Assembly: GCA_024509875.1 (NCBI GenBank)
Contig: JAMPIV010019863.1
Location: 62,001 to 126,000, forward strand
DNA from: Oreohelix idahoensis
Taxonomy: Eukaryota; Mollusca; Gastropoda; Stylommatophora; Oreohelicidae
Direction: 5' to 3'
DNA: 64,000 bases
Translations under genes and position numbers: made by a program
Shown here: positions 33,460-44,017 of the stretch, in pieces
Numbering within the stretch: the stretch's first letter is position 1
Layout: each line of letters opens with the position of its first letter
The notes under the pieces: generated by a model
Databases searched by the model: none
The model's input: only the letters and a program-made list of their open reading frames with translations
Told to the model about the DNA's origin: nothing

Positions 33460-33966
33460 TAGTGAACCCGGACTTAGAAGTGTGATAAATCACATTTTCA
33501 TCCCTGCCATACAATTGCGATAATTGCAAAATTGGTTGGCATTTCGAGGGATTATCTCTTAGACTGACTATTACTATAATTTGTCTATTTCATTGGGGGG
33601 GATAATTTATATCTCTAAAGCACGAGTGATACTTTTTAAATTGAGTATCAAACGGACAGAGTAAGCACTTTTTGAGAACAGAAGATACTGTAGGGAACTG
33701 ATTTTTAAAAAATCTTTTTCTGTAACTGCTGGGAAAATTTTTATCATAAATATTTAGCAAATTTTTCATAGGAAACTTCGAGATAATCTGTTAATTAATT
33801 TTTCAGAATACGCTGAGTGAGGGATTTTTAAGAACTATTTGAACTTGATTACTAATTTAAACCTAGCTGGTTTTAAAGAGATAATTACTTGGGCGAGTCT
33901 ATTAAATTTGTTTGGAGGTCACTGCCAATTTTTCCTTTCGCAAACCCGTACTGCATATCATGGCAG

Positions 33967-35550
33967 ATGCTGATAAAAATTAGAACTAGTTTAATGGAGG
34001 CAGGGCGTGAATACGGGTTAAGTGGAAAAGACCTGATGAAATATGTAAGCGAGGAGACTGATAAACTCCATGCAAGAGAGATGGAAATGCAGAAACTTAC
34101 AATGGAGAAAGCCGCAGCAGAAGCAGCGGAGCGGAAAGAAGCAGCAGAAGCAGCGGAGCGGAAAGCCGCAGCAGAAGCAACGGAGCGGAAAGAGAAAGCC
34201 GCAGCAGACGCAGCGGAGCGGAAAGCCGCAGCAGAGCATGCACTTAACATGAAGCAACTGGAAATCCAGGGACAGACCAATCAGATAGAGCTGGCAAAAA
34301 GTGCAGCGGCTTCCAGCTGTGATGGAGGGTACTCACCCCGCTCAGATGGTGTGCCTACTTCGCAACCTGCGCCACGCAATGCCATGAACTTTCCGCTGGA
34401 ACCTTTTTCAGAAAGGAATGATACCATGGACGCCTTTTTAGACCGCTTCGAACGCTTTGCAAAAGGGTTTGGGCTTGAAGAACGGAAGTTGAACTTGAAA
34501 CTTTTCCAGGGCCTAAGAGGAGCCGCCTACGAAGTTTTTAATAAACTTCCGGCCGGAGAGCAAGATGACTATCAGGCATTGAAAAAAGCTCTCTTGGTGA
34601 GGTACGAGCTTTATTCAGAGGCTTACCGAAAAAAATTTCGAGGTTCTAGGAAGGATGCAGGAGAGACTTTCTCACAGTTTGCAGCCCGTATTGAAGACTA
34701 CTTAGTGAAGTGGTGTACACTGGGAAACTTTACCGAGAGCTATGACGGGTTGAAAGAGCTGATTGTGATAGAGCAACTAAAAGAGTCTATGTCGGTGGAA
34801 ATGCGTAGATTTCTCACTGAAAACGGCGCTGACCGGTTAGAAAATATTCTTACACTGGCAGAGCGATTCCAAAATGCTCTCATGGAGTCTCAAGGAGCCA
34901 GAAAGAAGTTTTCGGATCAGGCGCCAAAGCAACCTGCTCGCTCCCAACCAGACCAACAAAGCAAAGGACCACACATCTCGCATAAACAGCACGCAAAACA
35001 AGATAACTACAAAGAGCAAAACAAGAAAAATGCTGCGCCACACCTGAGACAGGGAGATAAATGGTGCAAGTACTGTCGCTTGAACAATCACAACACTAAT
35101 GAATGCAAGCGCAGACCTCCTCCCCAACATGCTGCCTGTCTGCAGACAAAATCGTCACCCCGGAAGGAGCAAAGGACCGGAAACGTTTCTCATCCTCCCG
35201 TCATCGAATCAGTCCTCGTAAACGGACAATCTGTGGAGTGCCTTTATGATACAGGACTTGCTTTCGATGCGGTGGTCAGGGCATCTCTTGTCACCCCTGA
35301 CCAGATAACAGACGAGAGTGTCGACATCCAAGGTCCGACGAAGGATGTTGCACCCATGACACTGCCAATTGCACTTATCAGAGTGGAATCTCGTTATGTG
35401 ACAGGAGAGATTCGTGCAGCTATAATGGAAGAACCAATCTACTCTTTAATCTTGGGATGTAGATATGTGTTCCTTGGAGAACCTACTCAACCACTAGTCA
35501 TAGCGGCCGTACAGACTAGAGGACAGTCAAAAAAAGACGCAGAGCAGTAA
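33967..35550 (+). pseudogene. gag-protease, Gypsy copy D
   Basis: The frame is open from 33889. The ATG used in the other copies (33960) is out of frame here because of a one-base insertion, so the first usable ATG is 33967. Order: coiled coil with degenerate ERKAAAEA repeats, SCAN-like capsid segment (EAYRKKFRGSRKDAG to LKELIVIEQLKESM), CCHC knuckle CKYCRLNNHNTNEC and protease LYDTGLAFDAVV. TAA at 35548-35550 replaces a GAA seen in array copies B and C. The same frame continues immediately into the integrase part. Confidence 0.86.
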
Positions 35551-37005
35551 CCTCCTACCAATATCCTCCCCGAGGAATTGAAGAGGGCCCAAAGGGAAGA
35601 TTCCTCACTGGCGCCCTGTTTTAAAAAATTACCTAGGACACACAACCCACCTACCAAGGGAGACTTCTTTATGAAAAATGGATTGATGTATCGCCGAGCT
35701 GGAAATGAAGGACAGGAACACAACCAATTAGTAGTTCCTGCAACCTATAGGAACCAAGTGCTTGAGATGGGCCACTCTATCCCATTTAGTGGAGACATGG
35801 GAATGAGCGCCACGACTCAAAGGATCGCCTGCCACTATTATTGGCCAGGGATCACCGGCGACATTGAACGTTTCGTCAAGTCTTGTCCTCGGTGCCAGAA
35901 AGTTGCACCAAAACACTGGACGGCACCCGCGACCCTTGGGGAGATGCCAATCTTGGGCACCCCATTTGAAAGAGTGGCCGTGGATATAATTGGACCTCTG
36001 CTGAGAACTAAGAAGAGGAACTCCCATATCCTTACCTTAGTGGACACCTGTTCCATGTGGAGCGAAGCCATAGCCATGCCAGCATGCGACTCAGTGCATG
36101 TAGCTGACGCTTTATTGAATATCTTTACTAGATTGGGCTTCCCGCATGAAATTCTCACAGACAACGGGTCACAATTTAGAGGCAAGTTGACAGAGGCGGT
36201 GCTTAGAATATTCAAGACTAGGCATATCCATACTTCGCCCTATCACCCCCAAAGTAACGGGCAAGTAGAGCGGTTTAACGGGACGCTCACCTCTATTCTT
36301 CGGAAGTTTGCACAGGAGAAGACAGAAACTTGGGATCAGTATCTTCCTGCCGCATTATTTGCTTATAGGGAAGTACCGCATGCGTCAACTGGAGTTCCTC
36401 CGGCCACATTACTCTTCGGAAGACCTATTAAAGGTCCATTAGAAGCATTACTAAGAACATGGACAGAGGCCAAGGCAGACGACACTGTCACATCAGCCTT
36501 CCAGTACGTCACAGACTTGAAACAACGCCTGAAGACTGGCTGGGAATTAGCCACAGCGAAAGTACGGGAGGCTAGGCGGAAACATGCCAAATATTACAAT
36601 CGCAATGCGAAGGACCGAGAACTAGCAGTAGGAGAGAAGGTGCTACTTCTTCTGCCAAGTAGCAGTAATAAATTGCAGATTTGCTGGAGGGGACCCTACA
36701 AAGTGGTGGAAAGGATTTCTCGCACCAACTATAAAATCTCCGTGAACGGAAAGCAGAAAATTTATCACTTAAATCTGCTTAAGAAGTTTTACGAGCGAGC
36801 CCCTGCCGAACCAGCGCACCTCATGACTATGGCCATTGCTATGCAAATGGAAGAAGAGCCATTATCATCCGTAGAGTACCCGGTGATACAGGAGGAATCA
36901 CATTTATATGTGAAAATAAGCTCCACCTTAAAGGAAGCCCAGCAAGAAAAAGTAAGGAGATTGATGGAAAACCACGCCGACTCTCTGACAGACAAACCGG
37001 CCTGA
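35551..37005 (+). pseudogene. Integrase (zinc finger, core, GPY/F), Gypsy copy D
   Basis: In frame with gag-protease after the TAA. HHCC finger: GHSIPFSGDMG, in which the second His of the other copies (SGHMG) is Asp, then CPRC. The next codon is CAG, whereas all three array copies have TAG, so finger and core are in one frame here. Core residues D, D, E are in VAVDIIGPL, LTDNGSQF and GQVERFNG. GPY/F module CWRGPYKVVERIS. It ends at TGA 37003-37005 through a small deletion before RT. The His to Asp change may impair zinc binding (inference). Confidence 0.87.
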
Positions 37006-37534
37006 CAAACCTGATGGAGTTTGACATGGAAGTCACGGATCCTACGCCCGTCCGAATGAGAACCTATCCGATTCCGTATGCCAAGGCGACGGCATTAAAG
37101 CAAGAAATTGATTACTTACTTAAGGAAGGCATAATTTCGAAGTCGGAGTCCCCTTACAGTGCGGGAGTGGTGCTGTTACGCAAACCCAGTGGACAACATC
37201 GCCTGTGCATCGACTACCGACAGCTGAATGCGTTAACACAGTTTCAGCCAGAACCGTTACAGGACCAGAACCAGCTATTTACTAAGCTGAGCAGGGCTCG
37301 CTATTTTTCAAAGATCGACCTCAGTAAAGGGTACTATCAAATACCGGTAAAAGCTGAGGTGAGGAACCTGTTAGCCTTCAGTACTCCAGATGGACACTTC
37401 GAGTTTAATGTGATGCCATTTGGGCTAAACAACGCTCCTAGTGTCATCACAAGGATGATGCGAAAGTTATTGGATCCTTTGAATCATCCCGCCATCAGCA
37501 ATTTTATGGATGATATCCTAGTAGCTACTGAATC
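37006..37534 (+). pseudogene. Reverse transcriptase, N-terminal part, Gypsy copy D
   Basis: Frame from 37014: KATALKQEIDYLLKEGII, LCIDYRQLNAL, FSKIDLSKGYYQIP, FGLNNAPSV and FMDDILVATES. The frame is cut after the active site by the LTR-X insertion at 37534/37535; it resumes at 48052 with EEHISALS. The codon split by the insertion is the Ser after VATE. Confidence 0.88.
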
Positions 37535-37538
37535 CTTA

Positions 37539-39350
37539 TGTGACCGTGCAGGTGTCCCTACTAGTTGATAGCTATAACTAGGTGGCTGAGGCAGGCCTAG
37601 TTATCTATTATTTACTTTGTTTCTTCCAAGTGAGATTGTTTCTCTTACTGGCCCCCTTGTTCCGCCAGAGATGATAGTTCTTGGATGAGAATAGGTTCGT
37701 CTTTTGCTCAACCCAGACCACGTTCTTCCCTCCTTGATGTTGTCTAGCGACTGATGCGTATAGGGTGTTCTATTATTTCTATCTTTCCTAATACTCAATT
37801 CTAATATCTCTCCATTCCTTATTCTCTTCTCACATCAAAGCAACTGGAGTGATGTGATTCAAATTCAACAAGCAACCTTTATTTACATAAGATAATGCAT
37901 GATCATCCAACATAATACATCAGCTACAGTTCACAATTTCAATGTCCTCAAGTCTTCCGCTTGATTCAAACACATATCTCAAAGCTTAGTTATATATTGT
38001 TTCTCTTGTAGCCTCTTGCATTTCGTGGTATACCTAGCTTAATAAAGTTCCTTCTTTTATTTTACTATTTTGCTCATATTTTCTACAACAGTTCTTCTAA
38101 ATCCTTGGAGTCATGTTCTCTCCCAATCTCACTCTAGATAGGTTTAACTCCTCTAAATGCAGCATATAAAATTCAATAGCTACACCTGAAATAAACAATG
38201 TCCAATACCAAAATGGCTTCCACCATACTTACTCTTGTATGAGAGAGCGCATGAGATGTTTCGTGAATGTCAGACTCACTCGTGGTGGCGTCTCCATTCT
38301 TACTCTTATGTGAGAGAGCGCTTAATAGATTTCATAATTGTCAGTGCTGTGAACCCTTTGTTCGATACAATCTCGTTTAATGGCAATGCCTCATCTTCTT
38401 GGCATGACAGCCCATCCTGGCTATCTGATAATAAAAGTTATTATTTCTTTAGGCTTTAATATTGACCTTGACTCAATATTATCTTCTTTAGCTCGCTCCC
38501 TTAAATGCGAGCGTCGTTAGCTTGCGACAAATTTGCTGAAAGTCAAGAAAATAGTTCAAAGTTTTGTTCTTACCATTTTAAACGAAGTCCAGCACCTATC
38601 ACGATCCTACTAACACCACCTATCAGCTAATCCTACAGTTGATCACACAAATTATTAATCAATTCTAAATGTTCTCCTGAATTCCTATTTCTAAGCAATT
38701 CTAAATCTAGCTATTTCTGTAGCCCTTCTGCATACCGCAGGTTTCACATTTCTTGAGAGCTCAGCAAAACTTGACTTCCCGGTCAACTTCTCTGGTAGGA
38801 CTGATCTCTAATCGTCCTTCAATTTCCTATCTGATGGTCCAAAAGTTGTTTTAGTTAATACGATTGGTCCGTTGTTCAGTTCACTCACCTATCGGCACGC
38901 TTAATTCTAAGCTGTTAGCTCCGTGAACTGTGCTACATAACTGTTTACCTCTAGTCACTATTTTCACGTGCGTTTTACTCTGCTCTGTGTTCCCTTAACT
39001 CACTAAACCTGTAAAGGGCGCTAATAATATTGTTATTCCCCTTTGTACTTTTTAACTTAGTTTCATTAATCCTTCTATATCTCTATTAAAACTGGTCTGA
39101 TATGCAAATTTGGTAAACTCTAATGATATATACTTAGATTACTTTAAGGTCTAAAAAGGTTCCCTCCCTTACAAAAAACACTACATTTACTTTCTTTTAT
39201 CTCCCATGTTAAGAACAAATAAGTTATCACTTAGATTATTCTGATTTTCTAACCCATTTTTATATACTCTTTCATCTTGTTAACACCAAATAACTGTTCG
39301 ACTGACTTAAACATACAGTGTATTTTACACTGTACAACCACACGGTGACA
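37539..39350 (-). repeat. 3' LTR of LTR-X
   Basis: 1812 bp. It differs from the partner repeat by scattered substitutions and small indels (for example near 39030 versus 47470), which suggests a recent insertion. A shared four-base CTTA before TGTGACC (37535-37538 and 45978-45981) may belong to the repeat. No clean polypurine tract is seen next to it at 39351-39390. Confidence 0.83.
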
Positions 39351-41520
39351 TATACGTCCCGGGGCCGTTCAAATGTATCCCGCCGCAGGGAGACATCGTT
39401 GTGTTCTATCAAAAACTACTAGAGCATTTACCCCACTAACTACTTCAACATAAAATCTCTTTACATGAATGTATAAAAGGCATAAATGAACATTGTATTT
39501 ACTTAATTCATTACCATCATCTCTCAAACAAGTAGTACCCAATAATGCAACCAAGTTTTATCCCTTGTATCTCTACATAACCAGTGCTATAAAAATATAT
39601 ATATGGACATTCATCCTCAGTGTAATATTTGCTTAAGTCCATGAGTAAGACTCCATATGACTAAGTCTGGATCATTTCTCATCTCTGTTCTCTCTTTTTT
39701 TTTTCTAGTCCTGAACACCTCTATGCCTGAGATAGGTACATTATAGCGATTAACATGCACTTAAGGTACTATACATTTTTCTCTTCAATGTCAGTGTTGA
39801 TCATGTAGTATGCTGCATCTTGTACCTTGGGAAGAAGTCTATTAAGTTTCCCAAGACTATGTCTATTCTAGCATCTTATACATGGTATTAGAAAACAAGT
39901 AACCAAGTAAACATTGTACATTTATATACATATATATATGGGCGACATGGTACTGCCTCTGGAAACAGAGGTTTGTCAGTCCTTAATATGTCTTATATAT
40001 CTGCCGTCAATGTCAGTATTCATTGCACCTGTCAGATAGGCAGAGTAGTAGAAATATAATATGTAGCGTCACCAAGCATGCATTTAATTAAACATCCCCA
40101 AAGTGACAGCAAGAAATATGTGTTACTACGTCAGGATGTGATGTGCTCGACTGATTCTAGCCTTTGATGCACCAGTCGAATTACCAGTCATGTATGCAAC
40201 TAATCACGCGAAATCTTACCATCTGTCTTGGGGCGATAGTAAAAGACCTAAGTCACTATTGTCAGAGCAGGATGTGCTCGGCTGATGCTAGCCTTTGATG
40301 CATCTGTCGAAACCGTAATCTCAGTCTGTTACTATATACATGTACCCCTGTATGTCGGAGTTAACCAAAATTCAAGACCAAAATGCCTTAACTCAATGCG
40401 GACATGACCATGTAAGGGTCATCTGTGTTGTATCTTACCCAACCTGTATTTAATATCAATTGTGGAGACATCTCATCTCGAAGTCACCTGTATAAACACT
40501 GTCATGTGGAATGAGGCCCTTTATCTACCGACTAATGTGCGCAGCTCTGAGGGAGTAATAATTTTTTTTTTCTTTTTTTTTCTTCCACTGCTGCAACACC
40601 CTGGCTTGGACTGTGACATTTCTTTTTTTTTTTTCTTGTTGCCCTCTATGCCTGGTGGTGGATAAAGTATACCTCTGAAAAACATGGACATTGAAAATTA
40701 ACATGAAAATTTTTAACCTAAGTCTTGGTAAGTCTCATCTTGTGAAGAAGCTTATTGTCTCTTTTAGAAATCTGTATCTTTTTCTAATCTTGTTCAATTG
40801 TTTTATGAAATAATTCATTGTTTACACTAACTTCTCAGTTACGTTGGTCTCTTGTATAAACTATTTCACTATCACTCTGAATATCGCGAGAGTACAGTAG
40901 CTATCACTCATGTGCATGTGATCAAAGTCTTATCACTACATATAATGTTTCCCGTTTATGTGATGAATGTGCTTTCATAAGTTAATGCACTACACAGTTA
41001 AGTTTCTTTGCAAAGTTCTACACTTCTGTTCACGAGGCTAGTGTGTAGTGTAAAAGTGTAAGTGTACTGAGATGTCAACAACTACTTGAGTTTACCACTG
41101 AGACCTAATGAACTAACTAACCGTTGGATACCGTTGATTGGGGTACCTTGATTAAGCACTATAGCTGGGGAAGTGCTATGAATCAGTACTATATGCTGGG
41201 GAAGTACTTTACGGCGATTACACTGATTGTATGAATTTGGAGATCTGATTTGTAAACTCCAACAGTGTAAATTTCTCTACTGTAGAGACGACTGTCGTAC
41301 TACGATGAAATTGATATCAGTTGTGATGGTATTTATAGTCGCTCTGCAGGAGGATGAGGACGAACGAATTTATGTTGTTGTTGTCAGTATGACAATAGCT
41401 TGTTTACTTGATGTATACATTCTGAGTTTGGTGTTGGTAAAGTCGTCCATTCTTTCAATATCATCTTCTTTGCTATGTGTTGACAAGTTCTGATTGTATA
41501 GGAACTATCATCTTGTCAGC
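39351..41520. other. LTR-X internal, non-coding part
   Basis: No ORF with recognisable content. T-rich tracts at 40560-40580 and 40620-40636. Two short direct repeats, GATGTGCTCG...CTGAT...TAGCCTTTGATGCA at about 40136-40171 and 40267-40302. A small repeat of GTACTATATGCTGGGGAAGT type lies near 41155-41210. Confidence 0.5.
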
Positions 41521-41539
41521 AATATCGTTGCTAAAGTTC

Positions 41540-42450
41540 ATAAGCTGTGCTGTAGGTCTTTGATGATGATAAGTTTTGTTGTTTCTCTGTGGTTGTAAGG
41601 ATATCTCATCTTCATCATCCCAACTGTAGTATATAAGCTGGGGTTAGCTAGTGGGTGGTAGTGGTTGTTGACTCATTCTTCCTTCTGTACGGCTCCGGTT
41701 CTGCTGCATAGTTCCATCTTATTGCTTGTATGTCACTTGTCATCACCTGTTCGCTTCACATGATCACTGGGGATGCGACAGGTGTCACAGGGAATATGTT
41801 ATGGCTGACGTAGGGATAGGGAATGATGGTTGTGACCACGTGAATAGCATTGCGAACACTGATGTGTTGTCTTCGTGTAGTGCATCTAGTTTCTCATGTG
41901 CTTCTTGCTTCCTTATTTCTTCTGTAAGACTTCGACTCCGCTGTAGTATGTCATTTCCCGTTGACTGTAAAGGTCTCCCATCTTCAATGTCCCGACTTGA
42001 TCGTCTAGGCTGATGTCAACTTGTGGCTGGTAGTCATGGTTGGCTTCTGTTTCCTTCTGTAAGGCTCCGTTTCTGCAACTTGTTTCTTCTCATCGGTTGT
42101 AGATGTCTGTTCTTCATCTTGATACATCTGAGCTTGCTTGGCATTTCTTCTGTCATCACATGTTCGCTTCACATGATCACTAGGGTTGCAACAGGTGTTG
42201 CAGGGAGTATGTTGGGATTAACGAAGGAATAGGGAATGATGGTTGTGACCATGTGACTAACATTGCGAACATTGATGTGTTGTCTTTGTAGTGCAGGTAG
42301 ACTCCTGATGTGATTCTTGCTTCAGTATTTCGTCTGTAAGGCTTGGCTCCGCTGTACTGTTTCTTCTTGTTGATTGTAAAAGTCTATTATCTTCCATGTC
42401 CCGTCTTGATCATATAAGCTAGGATTAATTTGTAGTTGATAGTTGTAGTT
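41540..42450 (-). repeat. Degenerate tandem repeat, period about 413 bp, inside LTR-X
   Basis: At least two full and one partial unit. Equivalent points are CGCTTCACATGATCACT at 41753 and 42166, TAGGGAATGATGGTTGTGACCA at 41816 and 42230, and the TGTAAAGGTCT/TGTAAAAGTCT block at 41967 and 42377. On the minus strand a frame of about 37 codons ending in PVTPVASPVIM-stop (stop 41756-41758) and PATPVATLVIM-stop (42169-42171) is kept in both units, but upstream frames differ. Confidence 0.65.
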
Positions 42451-42807
42451 GATACTTTATTTCATCCCATAATTGCTGTCTTCTTGTGGTGCTTCATTAA
42501 AAATCTAAGTCTCTAGTACTTCTTCCGTCGTCACCACGACTTACTATTTACGTCGTCACCACGACTTTTCCACAAAAATTTTCTTCTCGTGCTACCGCGG
42601 CCTCAAATGTACGTCTTACATCTCCTTTACTCGACTTCCCTACTGCAGTGCCCTATTGGTCAGGTGTACTCAGTGCTCTCTTGTATGCGGTATAGACCAA
42701 TTATACTTAGGCTTCTCAAGACTAAGTTGCCGCCGCCATTTTGTTTACCTCTCATAATATGCTATGCCATTGCTCACATAGCCTGTTGCTGCTATCTCCC
42801 ATTCTCC

Positions 42808-43455
42808 TTACTTATTCACCATGTCTAAAAACTTCATCATCATGGCCTCTCTACTTTTAAGCGCCTCCAACGCTATCAGTTTATTCATGTCTTGAGTCCC
42901 TTCTACTATTCTGACTTCATTAACACTTTGCTTCCTCTCTACCTGTCTATCTCGTATCTCTCCCGAGTTTCTCTCAACCCTCTCCACTTCTTCCCTTCTC
43001 GCACTCCCTGAGTTCCTCTCAGGTTTTATGTCGCTACCGCGACCTCTAATTATATAACTCTTATTTCTCTCCTCCTCTCTTCTCTGCCTCTCTATCTCGT
43101 GTAACTCCAGAATTTTCTGAACTTCTCTGCTCCTTACTTCTTCAACTGTGTATTTCGGTTTCTCTTTTACCGTTGCACCTTTCCTTTTCCCTGAGTTCCT
43201 CTCAGGTTCTATGTCGATACCTCGACCGGTAATTATACTCCTATTTCTCTCCTCCTCTCTACTACTAGATCGGTATCTCCCTCGATCCTTAGTAGTTTCT
43301 CTACTTCTACCACTGTTTCTATAAGCTTCTCGGCTCTTGGATCGGTAACCGCGTCGACCCGTATCTCTCCTTCTACTATCACTTTTATGTCTCAGCCTAT
43401 CTCGGCTCTTGGATCGGAAATCCCCTCGATCTGTATCTCTTAATATGCTATGTCT
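42808..43455 (-). CDS. LTR-X ORF4: Arg/Ser/Glu-rich open frame without ATG
   Basis: A 215-codon open frame, 43455 to the TAA at 42808-42810, that has no ATG near its upstream end and was bounded by TAG at 43456-43458. It is rich in R, S, E, D and K with SR and RD dipeptides (DFRSKSRDRLRHKSDSRRR, YRSKSREAYRNSGRSRE) and has an internal duplication (GRGIDIEPERNSG and GRGSDIKPERNSG). A central IERQRREEERNKS segment may form a coiled coil. The end is REAMMMKFLDMVNK. Such composition is typical of SR-type nuclear RNA-binding or phosphoprotein regions (inference). It could be an exon, or be reached by a frameshift from ORF3, whose end (ATVKE) resembles ATVKEKPKY here. Confidence 0.5.
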   Translation of the reverse strand, partial: RHSILRDTDRGDFRSKSRDRLRHKSDSRRRDTGRRGYRSKSREAYRNSGRSRETTKDRGRYRSSSREEERNRSIITGRGIDIEPERNSGKRKGATVKEKPKYTVEEVRSREVQKILELHEIERQRREEERNKSYIIRGRGSDIKPERNSGSARREEVERVERNSGEIRDRQVERKQSVNEVRIVEGTQDMNKLIALEALKSREAMMMKFLDMVNK

Positions 43456-43599
43456 CTACTCTCATAGATTCCTCCTATGTTGACTTATTCATCAACTTCA
43501 GCATCTCCAATGCTAACTGTTGTTTGTCAACTCCTTGTCTCCCTTATTTCTCCCTTATTTTGTTCATAAGTTCCATCAACTTCAACACCATTGTCTCTT

Positions 43600-43646
43600 T
43601 ACTTATTCGCCATGTCTAAAAACTTCATCATTATGGCCTCCCTCCG
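43600..43646 (-). repeat. Second copy of the ORF4 C-terminal coding end
   Basis: The minus strand encodes REAIMMKFLDMANK and a stop, almost the same as the end of ORF4 at 42808-42856. With the shared ATVKE motif this shows that the ORF3-ORF4 region contains a partial duplication, with this copy collapsed to its two ends. Confidence 0.65.
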
Positions 43647-43678
43647 TATCTTGGGTTTGCCTTGTACCCCCTCGTTGT

Positions 43679-44017
43679 TTATTCTTTAACTGTTGCTCGT
43701 AAAGGTATGTCATCGTCATCTGGAACAAGAGTGTTTGTGGTCAACTCGCCGTTGACTTGATCAAGTGCGTTGTAGGTTAATCTCCTAATTTCGTCTATTC
43801 TGGTAGATAAATCAATGGCAAATCCGCTTTCCAGTGATAAATATATTTTTCTTACTGTGAGGGTGTTGAGATTTCCGAATTTCAGAAAAAGATGTATTGA
43901 TTTCTCTAGCTCTGCTGTTGTAGGTTGAACTACTTTTACCATTTTCTTAGTCATGTACTTCTTGTGCTGAAGTTCTTCTACAAGGTGTCTCTGTTTCATG
44001 ATTTCGTCATCTAACAT
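43679..44017 (-). CDS. LTR-X ORF3: DEK_C-like domain protein
   Basis: 112 aa, ATG at 44015-44017, overlapping the end of ORF2 by 11 bases in another frame. Residues about 30-88 (PTTAELEKSIHLFLKFGN to IDEIRRLTYNALDQV) match the DEK_C pattern: an acidic first helix, T-V-x-K/R-x-I-x-x-x-L-E, then D-L-S-x-R-x-x-E-I-R-x-L. DEK_C is a small helical domain of chromatin proteins that binds DNA. The start has a basic, His/Lys-rich helix (QRHLVEELQHKKYMTKK). The TAA follows ATVKE, which matches the interior of ORF4, so the protein may be a shortened form of a longer ancestor. Confidence 0.6.
   Translation of the reverse strand: MLDDEIMKQRHLVEELQHKKYMTKKMVKVVQPTTAELEKSIHLFLKFGNLNTLTVRKIYLSLESGFAIDLSTRIDEIRRLTYNALDQVNGELTTNTLVPDDDDIPLRATVKE

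Noticed and set aside
40560..40665. Plus-strand ORF with poly-Phe (LTR-X internal)
   Set aside because: Translation of T-rich simple sequence.
41745..41800. Zinc-knuckle-like CDTCRIPSDH and CNTCCNPSDHVKRTC on the minus strand in the LTR-X tandem units
   Set aside because: The spacing is CX2CX5HX4C rather than the Gag CX2CX4HX4C, the first unit lacks the last Cys, and a stop lies a few codons upstream in both units.
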